Shown piece by piece: positions 1 through 6,068 of a stretch of 6,721 nt of DNA (positions within the stretch are counted from its first letter, which is position 1; every line of letters starts with the position of its first letter). The stretch covers positions 1-6,721 of the forward strand of contig CANHCG010000096.1 in the NCBI GenBank assembly GCA_947459055.1. The letters run 5' to 3'. The notes under the pieces are model-generated. The model was not told the origin of the DNA, did not search any database, and saw only the letters and a list, made by a program, of their open reading frames with translations. Made by a program: the position numbers and the translations under genes. Origin of the DNA: Cytophagaceae bacterium. Lineage in GTDB: Bacteria; Bacteroidota; Bacteroidia; Cytophagales; Spirosomataceae.

Positions 1-951
1 CGCGATTTACGTGATTCCATCTCGAAATGGGAAGAAGGAATGAAGAAATTAGTGGATGCAAAACCGGCAGATCGGATTATTGGGGAAATGAGCCGGGCTA
101 CATCTATGTTGCGTGACTTATTAAACAACGATTTCGATAATGTCATCGTCGATAGCCAAGAACTTTATAACGAAGCGAAAGACTACGTGCATACCGTCGC
201 TCCAGAAAAAGAAAAAATCGTTAAACTTCATACGGGCAAGACCAAATTATTCGAACAAGTTGGGATCGAAAAGCAATTAAAAATGCTTTTTGGCCGTTCG
301 GTTTCATTACCTGGAGGAGGCTATTTAATCGTTGAGCATACCGAAGCACTTCATGTCATCGACGTGAATTCGGGGAATAAATCGAATTCAGAAGAGGATC
401 AGGAAGCGACGGCCTTGAGTGTGAACCGAGAATCGGCGAAAGAAATTGCGCGTCAATTACGTTTGCGTGATATGGGCGGAATTATCGTGATCGATTTCAT
501 CGACATGAAAAAAGCGGAGAATCGGAAATTAATTCAGGACATCATGCGTGATGAAATGAAAACCGATCGTTCGAAATTCACCATTTTGCCCCTGACGAAA
601 TTTGGATTGATGCAGATTACGCGCCAACGCGTTCGTCCTGAAATGAATGTAGCCACGCATGAAACATGCCCAAGTTGCGGCGGTTCTGGCACCATCACGG
701 CGAGCATCGCCGTTTCGGATATCGTGGCACAGCATGTGGAGCATTTAATTACGAAACAAAACGAGAAAAAATTTACGCTTCTTGTTCATCCGTTTTTGAA
801 TGCCTATTTTACCAAAGGATTTCCTTCCATTCGGATGAACTGGTTTTTGAAATTTAAAACCTGGGTGAACATCATGGAAGACTCCTCATTTGGCATAACA
901 GAATTTAAATTCTTAAACCAAAATGGAGATCAAATTGAAATTTCCTCTTAG
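1..951 (+). CDS. rng: Ribonuclease G/E, C-terminal part (5' end outside window)
   Basis: This is an endoribonuclease of the RNase E/G family, which cleaves single-stranded AU-rich RNA and processes 16S rRNA precursors and mRNA in the cytoplasm. The frame is open from base 1, so the in-frame ATG at 40 is internal. About 316 residues are visible, and the N-terminal S1 domain and start lie upstream. The DNase I-like catalytic core is present: the IDVNSG motif has the first metal-binding Asp at 361-363 and Asn at 367-369, and VIDFIDM has the second Asp at 493-495. These correspond to D303, N305 and D346 of E. coli RNase E. The Zn-link motif CPSCGGSG follows, with cysteines at 667-669 and 676-678. 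The protein ends about 90 residues after the Zn-link without the long degradosome scaffold of RNase E, so RNase G is the better name. The last 29 bases overlap the next gene. All key residues are intact. Confidence 0.95.
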   Translation, partial: RDLRDSISKWEEGMKKLVDAKPADRIIGEMSRATSMLRDLLNNDFDNVIVDSQELYNEAKDYVHTVAPEKEKIVKLHTGKTKLFEQVGIEKQLKMLFGRSVSLPGGGYLIVEHTEALHVIDVNSGNKSNSEEDQEATALSVNRESAKEIARQLRLRDMGGIIVIDFIDMKKAENRKLIQDIMRDEMKTDRSKFTILPLTKFGLMQITRQRVRPEMNVATHETCPSCGGSGTITASIAVSDIVAQHVEHLITKQNEKKFTLLVHPFLNAYFTKGFPSIRMNWFLKFKTWVNIMEDSSFGITEFKFLNQNGDQIEISS

Positions 952-2155
952 GAAAATCTTACTCATTTTCTGTTTTCTGCCATTGGCCTTTGCTTCGCAA
1001 GGTCAATGGTGGAAAAAAACAGAAGAGGCCGAAAAAGTGCGTTCGAAAGGGATGCTTTTGCTCACTTCCGAAGTGCAAATCGAGGCGACATCCGCCATCA
1101 ATCAGATGTATAATTTTAAATTCCCGGAAGCCGAACGCGAATTTAATTACCTCAAAGTCAAATACCCCAATCATCCCCTTCCCGATTTCCTTTTAGGCCT
1201 CATGCAATGGTGGAGAATCGTTCCCAATACGGGTAACGAAGTCTATGACGATCGCCTGATCGAATACATGGACAGTAGCATCGACAAAGCAGAGAAAATT
1301 TGGGACGAAACAGAAAACCCTGAAGCCGCCTTTTTTATGGCGGCGGCCTATGGCTTCAAGGGTCGCTTGCATGCGGAGCGAAAAAATTGGACGCGGGCAA
1401 CCTTGGCCGCCAAAAACGCACTAAAATACCTCGAATATTCGAGGGAATTTGCGGATTTTAGCCCGGAATTGATGTTTGGGGATGGGCTTTACAATTACTA
1501 TTACCATTTCATCAAACAAAATTTTCCTTTGCTTCGACCTGTGCTTTGGTTATTTCCAAAAGCGAATAAGCAGATGGGAATCCAACAATTAGAAAAGGTC
1601 AGCTACCAAGCCTTTTATACACGTACCGAAGCACGCTATTTTTTACTCCAGATTTATGGCATGGAAAATGTACAGGATAAGGCTTATAATTTAGCGAAAT
1701 ACACGCATGAAAATTTTCCAGATAATCCATTTTTCCATCGCTACCATGCTCGGTCGGCCTTTATGGTCGGAAAATTAGATGAGGCGATGAACCTTTCGAA
1801 AGATATTTTAGTGAAAATAGCTGCCCATCAAGTAGGTTATGAAAGTACATCCGGGCGCTATGCGAGTTATATTTTGGGTTATTATCAGTTATACGTTTTC
1901 AAAAATTTAGTGGAGGCCAAATCCTATTTTAACCAATGTTTAGCCTTTTCCAAAGAAACAGGTTCGATGGATTCCGGCTATTATTGGGCTTCTGTATTAG
2001 GCCTCGCGCGTATCGCTTTTCAGGAGGGTAAATATGATGAAGCGGTGGACTATTGTAAAGAGGTGATGGACAAGGCAGATCGGAAATCGTCCCAACATAC
2101 AGAGGCCAAAAAACTCCTCGCTGAGTCGAAAAAAGCTAGGCGAAAACGAAAATAA
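923..2155 (+). CDS. Secreted tetratricopeptide-repeat protein of unknown function
   Basis: This is a 410-residue protein with no assignable enzyme activity. Residues 1-24 form a Sec signal peptide: a basic start (K4, K6, R10, K11), a hydrophobic core at 12-23 and an A-F-A site before S25. C17 lies in the core with Phe before it, which does not make a lipobox, so a periplasmic protein is more likely than a lipoprotein. The rest is helical with TPR-like pairs at roughly 55-95, 135-170, 236-265, 270-299, 313-342 and 354-385; the last (ARIAFQEGKYDEAVDYCKEV) is the most canonical. The tail KKARRKRK (403-410) is strongly basic. TPR domains bind protein partners, but the partner here cannot be read. 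The ATG at 923 is the only start that keeps the whole signal peptide. A TTG at 935 is possible but less likely. The 29-base overlap with rng suggests co-transcription and coupled translation. Confidence 0.85.
   Translation: MEIKLKFPLRKILLIFCFLPLAFASQGQWWKKTEEAEKVRSKGMLLLTSEVQIEATSAINQMYNFKFPEAEREFNYLKVKYPNHPLPDFLLGLMQWWRIVPNTGNEVYDDRLIEYMDSSIDKAEKIWDETENPEAAFFMAAAYGFKGRLHAERKNWTRATLAAKNALKYLEYSREFADFSPELMFGDGLYNYYYHFIKQNFPLLRPVLWLFPKANKQMGIQQLEKVSYQAFYTRTEARYFLLQIYGMENVQDKAYNLAKYTHENFPDNPFFHRYHARSAFMVGKLDEAMNLSKDILVKIAAHQVGYESTSGRYASYILGYYQLYVFKNLVEAKSYFNQCLAFSKETGSMDSGYYWASVLGLARIAFQEGKYDEAVDYCKEVMDKADRKSSQHTEAKKLLAESKKARRKRK
1429..1444. repeat. Perfect 16-bp palindrome inside the TPR gene
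   Basis: CCTCGAATATTCGAGG reads identically on both strands and has no spacer. It covers codons for part of K-Y-L-E-Y-S-R-E in the TPR protein. A perfect 8-base arm with no loop suits a dimeric DNA-binding protein site better than an RNA hairpin. It lies mid-gene, where regulatory sites are uncommon, and one such palindrome in about 6.7 kb is only mildly unexpected by chance, so no function is assigned. Confidence 0.3.
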
Positions 2156-2175
2156 ATTATTTAATAATTACTTAA

Positions 2176-2183
2176 TATATTTG
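2176..2183 (+). promoter_or_regulatory. Candidate -7 promoter element for pitA
   Basis: TATATTTG fits the Bacteroidota -7 consensus TAnnTTTG recognised by the primary sigma factor. It lies 67 bases before the pitA ATG in the 95-base AT-rich gap after the TPR gene, which would give a leader of about 60 nt. No clear TTTG or TTG -33 box is seen 19-23 bases upstream, so the assignment rests on the -7 box and its position. The rest of the gap holds only AT-rich short inverted repeats and no Pho-box-like direct repeat that I recognise. Confidence 0.4.
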
Positions 2184-2250
2184 TTCTCCTTTTGGGGAAA
2201 ATTGTATCCATCTTTAAAAGATTTTTTATTTTCAATAAGCACACGAACTG

Positions 2251-3708
2251 ATGTTTGGACTAGACCCCACCTTATTTTTTCTCTTATTTTTCTGCCTTTT
2301 TGCTGCCTGTGCTTTTGAATTTGTGAATGGATTTCACGATACAGCGAATGCGGTGGCCACAGTTATTTACACCCATTCACTCCAACCGACCCAAGCCGTC
2401 GTTTGGTCCGGTTTTATGAATTTCTTAGGCCTATTAACTGGTGGCGTAGGGGTGACCATGAGTATCATCGGGCTGCTGCCCACGGAATTGCTGATTGATG
2501 CGAATGTTTATCATTCCATGGCCATGGCGATGGCATTATTGTTATCCGCAATTTTTTGGAATTTAGGCACTTGGTACTTTGGAATTCCCGCCTCGAGTTC
2601 ACATACGTTAATAGGTTCGATTATTGGAATCGGTGTGGGGCATGCTTTGTTACCTGAAAATTCGAATATGGGAACTTCATCCATCAATTGGGATAAGGTT
2701 ATTGAAATCGGTCAAGCACTTTTGTTATCCCCCTTATTTGGATTTTCACTGGCCATTATCCTGATGTACATCTTGAAAAAAATGGTTAAAAATAAGGAGA
2801 TTTTCAAAGAGCCAAAGAAAAATTCTCCGCCGCCCATGTGGATTCGGGCAATCTTAATCACAACATGTACTTTGGTTTCCTTTTTCCATGGAAGAAACGA
2901 TGGCCAAAAAGGAATTGGTTTGGTCATGGTGATTTTAATTGCATTTTTACCGGGTTATTTTGCCGTCAATACTTCCTTGGACTTAGTGAAGGTAAAAGAA
3001 AGCTTAACGATCGTTCAAAGCATTTCTGCGAAAATTGATACCACTCCTTTGTCGGAAAAAGAGCATGAAAGCCTAGTAAAATTAAAACAATCTTCAGCTG
3101 ATTTATCTGCAATTTTGGTACCTGGTTTGCAAACAGATAAATTGACAACCGAACAGAAATTTGATATTCGCAAGGCTGCACTAACGATTAATAAACATGC
3201 CAAAAAGCTCCTAGAGAGCGAATCGGTGGCCTTGTCAGAAATAGACAAAAAAACATTTAAACAAGCCACACAAGGAGATAAAGCCCCATTCTTTTCATTT
3301 GGCGGTTCGAGCGCAACAGGAATGGCAGGTGTAACTGATTTTGCGCCCGCCTGGGTCATGTGGATGGTAGCTCTGTCATTAGGTTTGGGAACAATGATTG
3401 GTTGGAAAAGGATTGTAATTACCATCGGTGAAAAAATTGGTAAAGACCATTTAACCTATGCCCAAGGAGCATCCGCCGAATTAATTGCCTCATTAACAAT
3501 CGGCCTCGCTACTGCCTACAAATGGCCAGTAAGTACAACGCATGTGTTAAGCTCCGGTATCGCTGGAACGATGGTGGCTTCTCGAGGCATCAAAAACTTA
3601 CAAGGTGGCACGGTGAAAAATATTGTAATGGCCTGGGTTTTGACCTTGCCTGTCACGATTATTTTATCGGCAACCTTATTCGTTTTATTACGTTGGATTG
3701 TAGGCTAA
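2251..3708 (+). CDS. pitA: PiT-family inorganic phosphate transporter (PitA type)
   Basis: This 485-residue inner-membrane permease takes up phosphate, in the family as a neutral metal-phosphate complex driven by the proton gradient. It has the PiT inverted repeat: NGFHDTANA (26-34) with PASSSHT (113-119) in the first half, and HGRNDGQKG (213-221) with PVSTTHV (426-432) in the second. Hydrophobic segments fill the N-terminal 1-180, about 198-240, and about 366-485. Between them, residues 241-365 form a hydrophilic, charged, largely helical loop. The stretch from FFHGRNDGQKGIGLVMVILI and the region GTMIGWKRIVITIGEKIG followed by TYAQG closely resemble what I recall of E. coli PitA/PitB (about 499 residues), including a loop of similar size, so the loop is a family trait and not an insertion. 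The ATG at 2251 gives a normal N-terminus and no Shine-Dalgarno is visible. No phoU-like gene is adjacent. Naming PitA over a generic PiT is inference from remembered similarity. Confidence 0.93.
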   Translation: MFGLDPTLFFLLFFCLFAACAFEFVNGFHDTANAVATVIYTHSLQPTQAVVWSGFMNFLGLLTGGVGVTMSIIGLLPTELLIDANVYHSMAMAMALLLSAIFWNLGTWYFGIPASSSHTLIGSIIGIGVGHALLPENSNMGTSSINWDKVIEIGQALLLSPLFGFSLAIILMYILKKMVKNKEIFKEPKKNSPPPMWIRAILITTCTLVSFFHGRNDGQKGIGLVMVILIAFLPGYFAVNTSLDLVKVKESLTIVQSISAKIDTTPLSEKEHESLVKLKQSSADLSAILVPGLQTDKLTTEQKFDIRKAALTINKHAKKLLESESVALSEIDKKTFKQATQGDKAPFFSFGGSSATGMAGVTDFAPAWVMWMVALSLGLGTMIGWKRIVITIGEKIGKDHLTYAQGASAELIASLTIGLATAYKWPVSTTHVLSSGIAGTMVASRGIKNLQGGTVKNIVMAWVLTLPVTIILSATLFVLLRWIVG

Positions 3709-3725
3709 TTCATCGACCAATTATC

Positions 3726-3733
3726 TATCTTTG
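3726..3733 (+). promoter_or_regulatory. Candidate -7 promoter element for rsmG and the glycosyltransferase genes
   Basis: TATCTTTG matches the Bacteroidota TAnnTTTG consensus exactly and sits in the 40-base gap between pitA and rsmG. Transcription would begin at about 3737-3740, leaving a leader of only about 10 nt before the ATG at 3749. The nearest upstream TTG (3698-3700) is 25 bases away, wider than the usual spacing for a -33 box, so the upstream half is weak. The box also covers an in-frame TTG (3731) that could be misread as the rsmG start. Confidence 0.5.
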
Positions 3734-3748
3734 TGCTTTCATTTCCTT

Positions 3749-4375
3749 ATGACGGCAGACATTGTAAAAAAATATTTTCCAAATCTTTCAGAAAAGCAGC
3801 TTGAGCAATTTGAGCTGCTTTTCCCATTGTATACCGAATGGAACGAAAAAATCAATGTCATCTCGAGAAAGGACATCGATCATGTAATGCTTCATCATGT
3901 TTTACATTCCTTAGCCATTGCGAAAATCATTGATTTCCGTCCTGGTACTGAAATTTTAGACGTGGGAACGGGGGGAGGATTCCCAGGTATCCCATTGGCT
4001 ATATTATTTCCGGAATGCCAATTTTTATTGGTCGACAGCATTGGGAAAAAAATCAAAGTAGTGGAAGAAGTAGCCAAAGCCCTTGGTCTCCTGAATGTAC
4101 AGGCCAAACATGCCCGGGCAGAAGATATCGATCAAGATTTTGAATTTGTGGTAAGTCGGGCTGTTACGCGCATCACGCCTTTTTACTACTGGGTGCGTAA
4201 AAAAATTAGCCCAAATCATTTCCATGCAATGCGCAATGGGATTTTGTATTTAAAAGGAGGTGATTTAACGGAAGAGCTTGAGGAGTTTGGAAAAAAACAT
4301 AAGCTTTTTGATATATCGACGTATTTTGAGGAAGATTTTTTTGAAACAAAAAAAGTCCTTTACGTTCCTATGTAA
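3749..4375 (+). CDS. rsmG: 16S rRNA (guanine(527)-N7)-methyltransferase RsmG
   Basis: RsmG (GidB) uses S-adenosylmethionine to methylate N7 of G527 in the 530 loop of 16S rRNA; loss of this mark gives low-level streptomycin resistance in several bacteria. The 208-residue length is normal. Visible motifs are the N-terminal WNEKINVISRKD (31-42) and HHVLHSL (49-55), the SAM-binding loop ILDVGTGGGFPGIPLAI (69-85), the second SAM-contact strand LLVDS (93-97) followed by KKIKVVEEVA, the H-A-R-A-E segment (121-125), and VVSRAV (134-139). The C-terminal LYLKGG precedes the usual charged tail. The ATG at 3749 is preferred over the in-frame TTG at 3731 because the conserved region begins just after it and the TTG lies in the promoter box. 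The stop TAA is immediately followed by the next gene's ATG. A terminator-like hairpin lies within codons 15-25. Confidence 0.96.
   Translation: MTADIVKKYFPNLSEKQLEQFELLFPLYTEWNEKINVISRKDIDHVMLHHVLHSLAIAKIIDFRPGTEILDVGTGGGFPGIPLAILFPECQFLLVDSIGKKIKVVEEVAKALGLLNVQAKHARAEDIDQDFEFVVSRAVTRITPFYYWVRKKISPNHFHAMRNGILYLKGGDLTEELEEFGKKHKLFDISTYFEEDFFETKKVLYVPM
3792..3822. repeat. 10-bp-stem inverted repeat with flanking A and T runs in 5' rsmG
   Basis: AAAAGCAGCT (3792-3801) is the exact reverse complement of AGCTGCTTTT (3813-3822), separated by 11 bases. The inner bases can add G-U and A-U pairs to leave a three-base loop CAA. Because the arms end in AAAA and TTTT, the shape resembles a bidirectional intrinsic terminator, although the T run is only four long and is followed by CCC. 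It lies 84 bases after the pitA stop and about 43 bases after the rsmG ATG. It could trim pitA transcripts or attenuate rsmG, or it may come from the coded repeat LEQFEL (a direct TTGAGC repeat at 3801 and 3810). The inverted repeat is certain; any function is inference. Confidence 0.4.
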
Positions 4376-5362
4376 ATGAAAATGATTTCAGTCGCTTTAT
4401 GTACGTACAATGGGGAACGGTTTTTGGGCCAACAATTGGCCTCCATCAAAAACCAAAGCTCCCCTGTGCATGAATTAGTCATCTGTGACGATGGTTCAAC
4501 GGATCGGACCTTTGAAATCATTGAAGCATTTCAAAAAAGTGTCGATTTCCCAATTGTCCTACATAAAAATACTACGAACCTAGGCAGTAGCAAAAATTTT
4601 GAAAAGTGCATTCAAGCCTGTTCGGGAGACATTATTTTCTTATGCGATCAGGATGACCTGTGGAAAAAAGATAAGGTCGAAAAACAAATCGCGTATTTAG
4701 ACGCCCATCCCGAACAAGATGCCGTGTTTTCAAATGCCCTGATGATTGACCAATCGGGAAATAGCAAAGGGAAAACGTCCTTTGAACAAATCGAATTCAC
4801 GGAAGATTTACAAAATTTTTGGGAGCAAGGGGGAGCTTTTGAGATTCTAAGTAAAGGCTATGTCGTGACGGGAGCGACCTTGGCGATCCGCAAAAAAATT
4901 GGTGAAAATATCTTTCCGGTGCCCGACATTATTCCTGAACTGATTCATGATGGTTGGATTTCCTTGTATTTAGCCATGGACCAAAAGATAGGCTTTCTTC
5001 GTGAAGTTTTGGTGGAATATCGGGAACATGATAGCCAGCAAGTTGGCCTAAAAGGCCATGGTCCCACCATTACCCTTGCAGATCGTTTCCTTCGGGCACG
5101 AAAAGAAAAATTAGGCCGATTGGAGAAAAAATATCAAGATAGCTTGGCGCTTTATACATATTTTGGCCAATTGCCAAAAATCAAAGCATCGATAATGACC
5201 CGATTAAAACAGCGCGTGGAACATTATCGCATGCGAAGTCAATTACCCGCGAACCGAATTAGGCGAATATTTCCTATTTTGCAGAGTCTTTCACGTGGAT
5301 ATTATCGAATGCACGATGGTGGTAAATGGTGGAGGCCCCTTTTAGGCGATCTTTTAGAATAA
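4376..5362 (+). CDS. Family 2 (GT-A) glycosyltransferase, rhamnosyltransferase-like
   Basis: This 328-residue enzyme is predicted to transfer a sugar from a nucleotide-sugar donor onto a growing surface glycan at the cytoplasmic face of the membrane. The GT-A nucleotide-binding half shows SVALCTYNGERFL (5-17), the donor-binding CDDGSTDRT (37-45), N-L-G-S-S-K-N-F (68-75) and the metal-binding CDQDDLW (90-96). Later come VTGATLAIRK (164-173) and HDGW (191-194), the latter probably near the catalytic base. The CDQDDxW plus HDGW combination is common in O-antigen rhamnosyltransferase-like GT2 proteins, but the donor and acceptor cannot be read. The basic C-terminal 230-328 has no clear transmembrane helix and may contact the membrane. 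The ATG at 4376 directly abuts the rsmG stop; a second ATG at 4382 is equally plausible. The DUF5672 gene starts 1 base after the stop. Confidence 0.9.
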   Translation: MKMISVALCTYNGERFLGQQLASIKNQSSPVHELVICDDGSTDRTFEIIEAFQKSVDFPIVLHKNTTNLGSSKNFEKCIQACSGDIIFLCDQDDLWKKDKVEKQIAYLDAHPEQDAVFSNALMIDQSGNSKGKTSFEQIEFTEDLQNFWEQGGAFEILSKGYVVTGATLAIRKKIGENIFPVPDIIPELIHDGWISLYLAMDQKIGFLREVLVEYREHDSQQVGLKGHGPTITLADRFLRARKEKLGRLEKKYQDSLALYTYFGQLPKIKASIMTRLKQRVEHYRMRSQLPANRIRRIFPILQSLSRGYYRMHDGGKWWRPLLGDLLE

Positions 5363-5363
5363 T

Positions 5364-6068
5364 ATGTCGAAACGCGCGGTCATCCTCATTCCGATCTACA
5401 AAGAAAGCTTGAATCCTAACGAGCAGATCTCCTTGGCTCGTTGTTTCTCCATTTTAGGGCATCATCCCATTGTTTTTGTTGCCCCTGAATCACTCTCCTT
5501 TACTTACCACGAAGGCCGCACCGCCGAACGTTTCGCAGATTCTTTCTTCCAAAGTCCCAAAACCTATAATCATTTACTTATTGACCCTGCTTTTTATGAG
5601 CGATTTAGGGAATACGAGTTTATGTTGATTTACCAATTAGACGCCTATGTGTTTAGCGATCAACTCGAATATTGGTGTGCCCAAAATTTCGATTACATGG
5701 GTGCGCCGAAATTAAAGTTGAGGCATTATCAAAATCCTAGACATGTGGATATTCCGTATATCCATCGGGTCTTATTTAATGGTGGATTTTCGTTGAGAAA
5801 AATCAAACCCATCATACGCTTCCTAAAGGTATATCATGCCCTTTTACCGAAATGGGTGGCCAATGAAGATTGTATGTTTTCAATTTACGAACGGCGGGCA
5901 TTGCCTTTGCGATGGATGTTAAGGTTACCTACGTGGCAACAAGGCCTGAAATTCGCTATCGAACAAAATCCCCACCTAGGTTTTAAGCTAAATGGGGATT
6001 CCTTACCATTTGGTTGCCATGCCTGGGAAAAATATAATCCCAAATTTTGGCAAACCTATGTTACTTAA
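5364..6068 (+). CDS. DUF5672 family protein, putative glycosyltransferase
   Basis: This 234-residue protein, without signal peptide or membrane span, matches the DUF5672 pattern as I know it. It begins with a Rossmann-like strand, RAVILIPIYKE (4-14). The core YQLDAYVF (90-97) carries a DxD-like position and is followed by EYWC (102-105) and DYMGAP (110-115). Next come NGGFSLRK (139-146), NEDCMFS (167-173) and the C-terminal PFGCHAWEKYNPKFW (215-229). NGGFSLR and the acidic NED segment resemble donor- and acceptor-site elements of GT-A enzymes, and members of this family tend to sit in polysaccharide clusters. Activity is inferred and the sugar is unknown. The ATG lies 1 base after the glycosyltransferase stop, so the two genes are surely co-transcribed. 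The stop overlaps the stop of the convergent gene. Confidence 0.85.
   Translation: MSKRAVILIPIYKESLNPNEQISLARCFSILGHHPIVFVAPESLSFTYHEGRTAERFADSFFQSPKTYNHLLIDPAFYERFREYEFMLIYQLDAYVFSDQLEYWCAQNFDYMGAPKLKLRHYQNPRHVDIPYIHRVLFNGGFSLRKIKPIIRFLKVYHALLPKWVANEDCMFSIYERRALPLRWMLRLPTWQQGLKFAIEQNPHLGFKLNGDSLPFGCHAWEKYNPKFWQTYVT
6065..6068. other. Shared TTAA holding two convergent stop codons
   Basis: The plus-strand DUF5672 gene stops with TAA at 6066-6068 and the minus-strand isomerase gene stops with TAA on the complement of 6065-6067, so the two coding regions overlap by 4 bases. No terminator can lie between them, and no strong hairpin with a T run was seen just inside either gene end. Transcripts from each side therefore probably overlap in antisense. 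Confidence 0.9.

Noticed and set aside
2155..2169. AT-only palindrome AATTATT-T-AATAATT just after the TPR stop
   Set aside because: It is all A/T with a one-base centre in AT-rich spacer DNA, so it is easily due to chance and too unstable for a terminator.
2210..2227. Short hairpin ATCTT-TAA-AAGAT followed by six T as terminator of the rng-TPR transcript
   Set aside because: The stem has 5 pairs with only one G-C pair, and it lies downstream of the likely pitA promoter, where a terminator would block pitA. Too weak to call.
3015..3425. 136-codon minus-strand open frame inside pitA
   Set aside because: It lies wholly antisense to the conserved pitA coding region, has no recognisable domain or promoter, and its length is explained by codon structure on the other strand.
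4343..4356. Run of seven A near the rsmG end as a programmed frameshift site
   Set aside because: The normal frame reads through to a family-like C-terminus (KKVLYVPM) and the downstream gene has its own abutting ATG, so no frameshift is needed.
5044..5058. Hairpin TGGCCT-AAA-AGGCCA in the glycosyltransferase gene
   Set aside because: A 6-bp stem with no following T run, well inside coding sequence; short palindromes with GGCC are frequent by chance.
5161..5179. Inverted repeat TTTTGGC-CAATT-GCCAAAA in the glycosyltransferase gene
   Set aside because: A 7-bp stem in mid-gene with no T run after it and no position that suggests a role.
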